The notes under the pieces: generated by a model
Told to the model about the DNA's origin: nothing
The model's input: only the letters and a program-made list of their open reading frames with translations
Database searches by the model: none
Shown here: positions 60,182 to 64,000 of the stretch, in pieces
Layout: each line of letters starts with the position of its first letter
How positions within the stretch are numbered: position 1 is the first letter of the stretch
Program-made: the position numbers and the translations under genes
Assembly (NCBI RefSeq): GCF_030137545.1
Contig: NZ_JARUVL010000008.1
Coordinates: 62,001-126,000 of the forward strand
Source of the DNA: Virgibacillus sp. LDC-1
GTDB taxonomy: Bacteria; Bacillota; Bacilli; Bacillales; Amphibacillaceae
Reading direction: 5' to 3'
DNA length: 64,000 nt

Positions 60182-60188
60182 AGTCGAA
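60182..60188 (+). promoter_or_regulatory. Spo0A-type box upstream of spoIIE
   Basis: AGTCGAA, one base from TGTCGAA, about 30 bases ahead of the spoIIE -35. A second near-match (TTTGACA) overlaps the -35. Confidence 0.45.
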
Positions 60189-60214
60189 CGATTTCTTGAA
60201 CAAGCTCTCTTCTT

Positions 60215-60247
60215 TTGACAAAAAAAGCATTTCCTATGTGCTTTAAT
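60215..60247 (+). promoter_or_regulatory. Spo0A-dependent sigma-A promoter of spoIIE, 21-base spacer
   Basis: TTGACA (60215-60220), a 21-base spacer and TTTAAT (60242-60247). The B. subtilis spoIIE promoter also has a 21-base spacer and depends on Spo0A~P. Confidence 0.7.
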
Positions 60248-60271
60248 GAGGTTTAAAGAGGAGGGCTTTAT

Positions 60272-62722
60272 ATGATGGATTCTATATCAGGATTGGAAAC
60301 AAAAGCTTTAGACCGAGACAAGACCAGCCTAGAAAGGATGAGGTATAGGTTCCTGACAAAGGCGATGAAAATATTATTAGAACAAGGTTGGCTATACTAT
60401 TTTGTGGGCTTCTTATTAGGACGAGCTGTTATATTATCTACCGTTTCTCCATTTACGGTCGCGTTTTTGGCGACATTATGGTTTATACATCGCGAAAAAG
60501 CGGCAAAGGCAACGATTGCGATGCTTATCGGAGCATTCACGTATTCTGTGCCACAAGCTGTCTTTACAGGTGTATCCATGCTTTCGTTTTTGCTTTTAGC
60601 AGCTTTGTTTAAGCATGCTGGACGACAGCAGTTATTATTGCCTTTGTTTGTTTTTATTTCTACCGTAACGACACGTTTGTTTATGTATTCGTTTACTGGA
60701 ACTTTATCGTCTTATGAATGGATGTTCCTCCTTGTGGAAGGAGTACTCGGTACTATCCTTGTACTAATCTTTATGCAAAGTGTTCCCCTTTTATCACCAA
60801 AAAGATATAAACCTACTTTAAAAAACGAAGAGATTGTATGCATGATTATTCTGCTAGCCTCGATCTTAACTGGTATGATTGGTTGGCAATTGTACGGGGC
60901 TTCTATTGAACAAATATTTTCTCGCTATTTTGTGTTGCTTCTCGCTTTTGTTGGAGGAGCTGCCATCGGTTCAACCGTAGGTGTTGTGGCTGGGCTTATT
61001 TTATCTTTAGCGAATGTTGCTAATTTATATCAAATGAGTTTACTAGCTTTTTCAGGTTTGCTGGGCGGTTTGCTGAAGGAAGGAAAGAAACCGGGCGTAG
61101 CAATGGGGTTACTCGTTGGAACGTTTCTTGTTGGCATTTATGGAGATGCGGCAAATCTTCTTCCGTCTCTTATGGAATCTCTTTTTGCGGTTATGCTATT
61201 TATCGTAACGCCAGCAAGCTGGATAAAAAAAATATCAAGATATATTCCTGGAACGGAGGAATATTCCCATCAGCAAGAACAATACTTACAGAAAGTTCGT
61301 GATGTTACTGCAAAGCGGGTAGAGCAGTTTTCCGATGTCTTTGAGGCATTATCAAAAAGCTTTATTACGGAAGACCATCCGTTACAAGTTGATTTGGAAG
61401 AAAAAAGAGAAACAGATTATTTTTTAAGCCAAATAACAGAAAAGACGTGCCAATCATGTTTTATGAAAGAACGCTGTTGGCAACAGCAGTTTGATAAAAC
61501 CTATCATCTAATGGAAAGCATGAAAGTAAATCTCGTTGAAGATTCTCAAATTAATCGAAGGCTAGTACATGAATTTGAAAACCATTGTGTGAAATCGAAA
61601 AAAGTTATTGAGGCAATGGAGGAAGAAGTATCGTATTTCGAAGCCCACCGAAAGTTAAAGCAGCAAGTGCTGGAGAGTAAACGGCTTGTTGCCGAACAGT
61701 TAAAAGGTGTTTCTGAGGTGATGGATGACTTTGCCATCGAAATTTTAAAGGAACGAGAGCATCATGAAAAACAGGAGATGCAAATTATTCATGCACTAAA
61801 GCATCTTGGGATTGAACTTGAAAAGCTAGAAATATATAAGCTAGAGAAGGGCAATGTAGATATTGAGATGTCTGTATCGTTTTATGATTATTGTGGGGAA
61901 GGACCAAAGCTCATCGCACCAATGTTGTCGGAAATTCTTAATGAGATGATTGTGGTAAAACGAGAGGAAATCTCTCCATTTCCTAACGGTTATTCTTTTC
62001 TCCAATTCGGTTCTGCTAAAGAGTTTGTCGTAGAAGCAGGTGTTGCTAACGCTGCAAAAGGTGGAGGCGTTGTGTCTGGTGATAGCTATACAACGATTGA
62101 GCTGGGCGCAGGAAAGTATGCGATGGCGATAAGTGATGGAATGGGAAATGGGAGAAGAGCTAAAGAAGAAAGTAGTGAAACACTTCGATTGCTCAAGCAA
62201 ATACTGCAAACAGGTATTCCAGAGAAAGTCGCCATTAAAACGATTAATTCGATTCTCTCATTGCGAACGACAGATGAAATGTTTGCAACGCTTGATTTGG
62301 CAATCATAAATTTACACAATGCATATGTAAGATTTTTAAAGATTGGCTCGACACCGAGTTTCATAAAGCGTGGCGATGAAATTATAAAAATAGAAGCAAA
62401 CAATTTACCAATGGGAATTATTCCTGAATTTGATGTTGATATTGTAAGCGAACAGCTGTTATCTGGGGATGTACTAATCATGATGAGTGATGGAATTTTT
62501 GATGGGCCAAAGCATGTAGAAAACACGGATATTTGGTTAAAACGAAAAATACGTGAGCTAAAGACCGATCAACCACAGGAAATCGCGGATTTATTATTAG
62601 AGGAGGTCGTTCGAACAAGATCTGGAGCGATTGAAGATGATATGACGGTGCTTGTAGCAAAAGTGGAAAAAAACACGCCTGAATGGTCCCCTGTTCCTAT
62701 TTTTAAAGGAGCAGCTTTATAA
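60272..62722 (+). CDS. spoIIE: Stage II sporulation protein E, SpoIIE phosphatase
   Basis: Dephosphorylates SpoIIAA so that sigma-F is released in the forespore, and helps form the polar septum. The 816-residue protein has an N-terminal membrane region of about ten segments (residues 30-315), a central FtsZ-binding/oligomerisation domain with a cysteine cluster, and a C-terminal PP2C phosphatase (about 590-800). Metal aspartates are visible in AISDGMGNG and MMSDGIFDG. GAGGAGG site before an ATGATG pair. The promoter upstream is of the Spo0A-dependent type. Confidence 0.97.
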   Translation: MMDSISGLETKALDRDKTSLERMRYRFLTKAMKILLEQGWLYYFVGFLLGRAVILSTVSPFTVAFLATLWFIHREKAAKATIAMLIGAFTYSVPQAVFTGVSMLSFLLLAALFKHAGRQQLLLPLFVFISTVTTRLFMYSFTGTLSSYEWMFLLVEGVLGTILVLIFMQSVPLLSPKRYKPTLKNEEIVCMIILLASILTGMIGWQLYGASIEQIFSRYFVLLLAFVGGAAIGSTVGVVAGLILSLANVANLYQMSLLAFSGLLGGLLKEGKKPGVAMGLLVGTFLVGIYGDAANLLPSLMESLFAVMLFIVTPASWIKKISRYIPGTEEYSHQQEQYLQKVRDVTAKRVEQFSDVFEALSKSFITEDHPLQVDLEEKRETDYFLSQITEKTCQSCFMKERCWQQQFDKTYHLMESMKVNLVEDSQINRRLVHEFENHCVKSKKVIEAMEEEVSYFEAHRKLKQQVLESKRLVAEQLKGVSEVMDDFAIEILKEREHHEKQEMQIIHALKHLGIELEKLEIYKLEKGNVDIEMSVSFYDYCGEGPKLIAPMLSEILNEMIVVKREEISPFPNGYSFLQFGSAKEFVVEAGVANAAKGGGVVSGDSYTTIELGAGKYAMAISDGMGNGRRAKEESSETLRLLKQILQTGIPEKVAIKTINSILSLRTTDEMFATLDLAIINLHNAYVRFLKIGSTPSFIKRGDEIIKIEANNLPMGIIPEFDVDIVSEQLLSGDVLIMMSDGIFDGPKHVENTDIWLKRKIRELKTDQPQEIADLLLEEVVRTRSGAIEDDMTVLVAKVEKNTPEWSPVPIFKGAAL

Positions 62723-62847
62723 ATGCATCGCCCTTTTTCCCTTCAACCTCGGCGGTAACTATGCATTAGCATGGAGAATTATCGAGTCACTAGTATAATC
62801 TTATACGGATTTGGTGATGATGATAATGGAAAAAGTTGGAGGTGTAA

Positions 62848-63585
62848 ATGGTGAAAAAGGGGACGCTAAAACAAATTTTGCTTATAACAGATGGCTGTTC
62901 CAATAAAGGTGAAGATCCAGCAGCCACAGCAGCACTTGCATATGAGCAAGGAATTGTTGTGAATGTAATTGGTATTTTAGACGATGATCAAACAGAGCAA
63001 CCAGAGGGACTCCAAGAGGTAGAAGATATTGCGTTATCTGGTGGCGGGGTAAGCCAGCTCGTGTATAAAGCAACTTTATCGCAAACGGTGCAAACTGTAA
63101 CAAAGCAAGCAATGACACAGACGTTGCAAGGGTTTGTGAACCTTGAACTCAAACAAATTCTTGGATCAAATGAAACGATGGATGATTTGGCCCCAGAAAA
63201 ACGTGGAGAAATTATGGAAGTTGTGGAAGACCTTGGTGAAACGTGTGATTTAGAAGTGCTTGTTTTAATTGATACGAGCGCTAGTATGAATGATAAATTG
63301 CCAACGGTAAAAGAAGCGTTGATCGACTTATCTATTAGCTTAAATTCACGGATAGGACGCAATCGCTTTTGTATCTATAGCTTCCCAGGGAAACGAAAGG
63401 ATATAGAAAAGGTGTATGATTGGTCACCAAAGCTTGATTCGGTATCTACTGTATTTCCGAAGCTTTCTAGTGGTGGAATAACGCCGACCGGACCGGCTAT
63501 TCGAGAAGCAATGTATCAGTTTAGCAAGAAGAGCTTACGAAGGAGCCTTAGGAAAAATGATGAACAAGATATCGAGGAAGCATGA
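62848..63585 (+). CDS. yabS: VWA-domain protein YabS
   Basis: A 245-residue protein in the B. subtilis yabS position, between spoIIE and yabT. The C-terminal half is a von Willebrand A domain with the metal site DTSAS (MIDAS) at about residues 141-145. The N-terminal 100 residues (LLITDGCSNKGEDP) look like the end of another VWA fold, without its own first strand. Function unknown; the adjacent kinase suggests a signalling role. It overlaps yabT by about 29 bases. Confidence 0.9.
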   Translation: MVKKGTLKQILLITDGCSNKGEDPAATAALAYEQGIVVNVIGILDDDQTEQPEGLQEVEDIALSGGGVSQLVYKATLSQTVQTVTKQAMTQTLQGFVNLELKQILGSNETMDDLAPEKRGEIMEVVEDLGETCDLEVLVLIDTSASMNDKLPTVKEALIDLSISLNSRIGRNRFCIYSFPGKRKDIEKVYDWSPKLDSVSTVFPKLSSGGITPTGPAIREAMYQFSKKSLRRSLRKNDEQDIEEA

Positions 63586-64000
63586 TTTTCTTATTAAACC
63601 AGGGATGAAAATTACAGGGAAATGGCATAATCATACGTATGTGATTAAAAAAAAGCTCGGAAGTGGTGCAATTGGAACGGTCTACTTGTGCGAAACAAAA
63701 GGATCTTATGCTGCTTTAAAGATTAGTGATAAGAGTGCTTCCATGACTACGGAAGTAAATGTACTTAAATCATTAGGAAAGGTCCAAGGAAATCGTCTTG
63801 GACCTTCTTTACTAGATGTTGATGATTGGATAAATCCGATTGGACAGAAATATACATTCTATGTGATGGAATATATAAAAGGAGAAGCGGTTCGCCCTTT
63901 TATTCAGCAGAACGGTAATGAGTGGATCGGTGTATTTATGCTACAATTGCTCGATGATCTTGAAAAGCTACATAAGTCTGGTTGGGTATTTGGTGATTTA
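63557..64000 (+). CDS. yabT: Serine/threonine protein kinase YabT, 5' part (3' end outside window)
   Basis: A Hanks-type protein kinase. The first 148 codons are present: glycine loop LGSGAIGTVY, the catalytic lysine in AALKIS, and the hinge region MEYIKGEAV. The window ends at GWVFGDL, just at the catalytic loop. In B. subtilis YabT is expressed in the forespore, binds DNA and phosphorylates RecA. The ATGATG pair at 63557/63560 lies within yabS, so translation is coupled. Confidence 0.95.
   Translation, partial: MMNKISRKHDFLIKPGMKITGKWHNHTYVIKKKLGSGAIGTVYLCETKGSYAALKISDKSASMTTEVNVLKSLGKVQGNRLGPSLLDVDDWINPIGQKYTFYVMEYIKGEAVRPFIQQNGNEWIGVFMLQLLDDLEKLHKSGWVFGDL

Overview
The window is a 64 kb, AT-rich stretch of a spore-forming Bacillaceae chromosome, just downstream of the replication origin. 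It opens inside gyrA and ends inside yabT, and most of it follows the gyrA-to-yabT gene order of Bacillus subtilis. Spore genes (bofA, csfB, yabG, sspF, spoVG, fin, spoVT, yabP, yabQ, spoIIE), T-box leaders and Bacillus-type promoters all fit an endospore-forming Firmicute. An Oceanobacillus/Virgibacillus-like genus is my guess only; nothing in the window fixes the genus.

Layout. 1-9 kb: gyrA 3' part, an HD-GYP gene, yaaC, guaB, dacA, T-box-serS and tRNA-Ser. 9-11.4 kb: the small alarmone synthetase sasA and a proline-specific T-box with proC. 11.4-13 kb: dck, dgk and tRNA-Arg. 13-18 kb: an accessory block absent at this place in B. subtilis, with a methyltransferase, acsA, a divergent HxlR/RidA pair and a DJ-1/PfpI protein. 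18-22 kb: yaaH, yaaI, tadA, a Nudix gene and a second methyltransferase. 22-34 kb: SRP RNA, dnaX-ebfC-recR-yaaL, bofA, csfB, yaaO, and the tmk-yaaQ-yaaR-holB-yaaT-yabA-yabB-yazA-rsmI run. 34-45 kb: abrB, metG, tatD, yabE, rnmV, ksgA, yabG, veg, sspF, ispE, purR and spoVG. 45-53 kb: glmU, prs, ctc, pth, fin and mfd. 53-64 kb: spoVT, yabM, yabN, rqcP, yabP, yabQ, divIC, yabR, tRNA-Met, a DinB-like gene, spoIIE, yabS and yabT.

How the genes work together. The window combines replication and repair (gyrA, dnaX, holB, recR, yabA, mfd), nucleotide supply (guaB, dck, dgk, tmk, prs, purR), translation (serS, metG, tadA, ksgA, rsmI, pth, rqcP, tRNAs, SRP RNA), wall growth (dacA, glmU, yabE, divIC) and sporulation. 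Promoter-like sequences matching the sporulation sigma factors can be read directly: sigma-H before spoVG, sigma-F before csfB and fin, sigma-E before yaaH and yabP, sigma-K before yabG. The abrB and spoIIE promoters carry Spo0A-type boxes, and the spoIIE promoter keeps the unusual 21-base spacer.

I do not see a clearly new multi-gene system. The items most worth a second look are an HD-GYP protein whose HD dyad is Ser-Asp, a tandem WalR-like repeat before yabE, the Spo0A box layout at abrB, a probable CTG start in sspF, loss of yabJ between purR and spoVG, and the accessory block beside tRNA-Arg.
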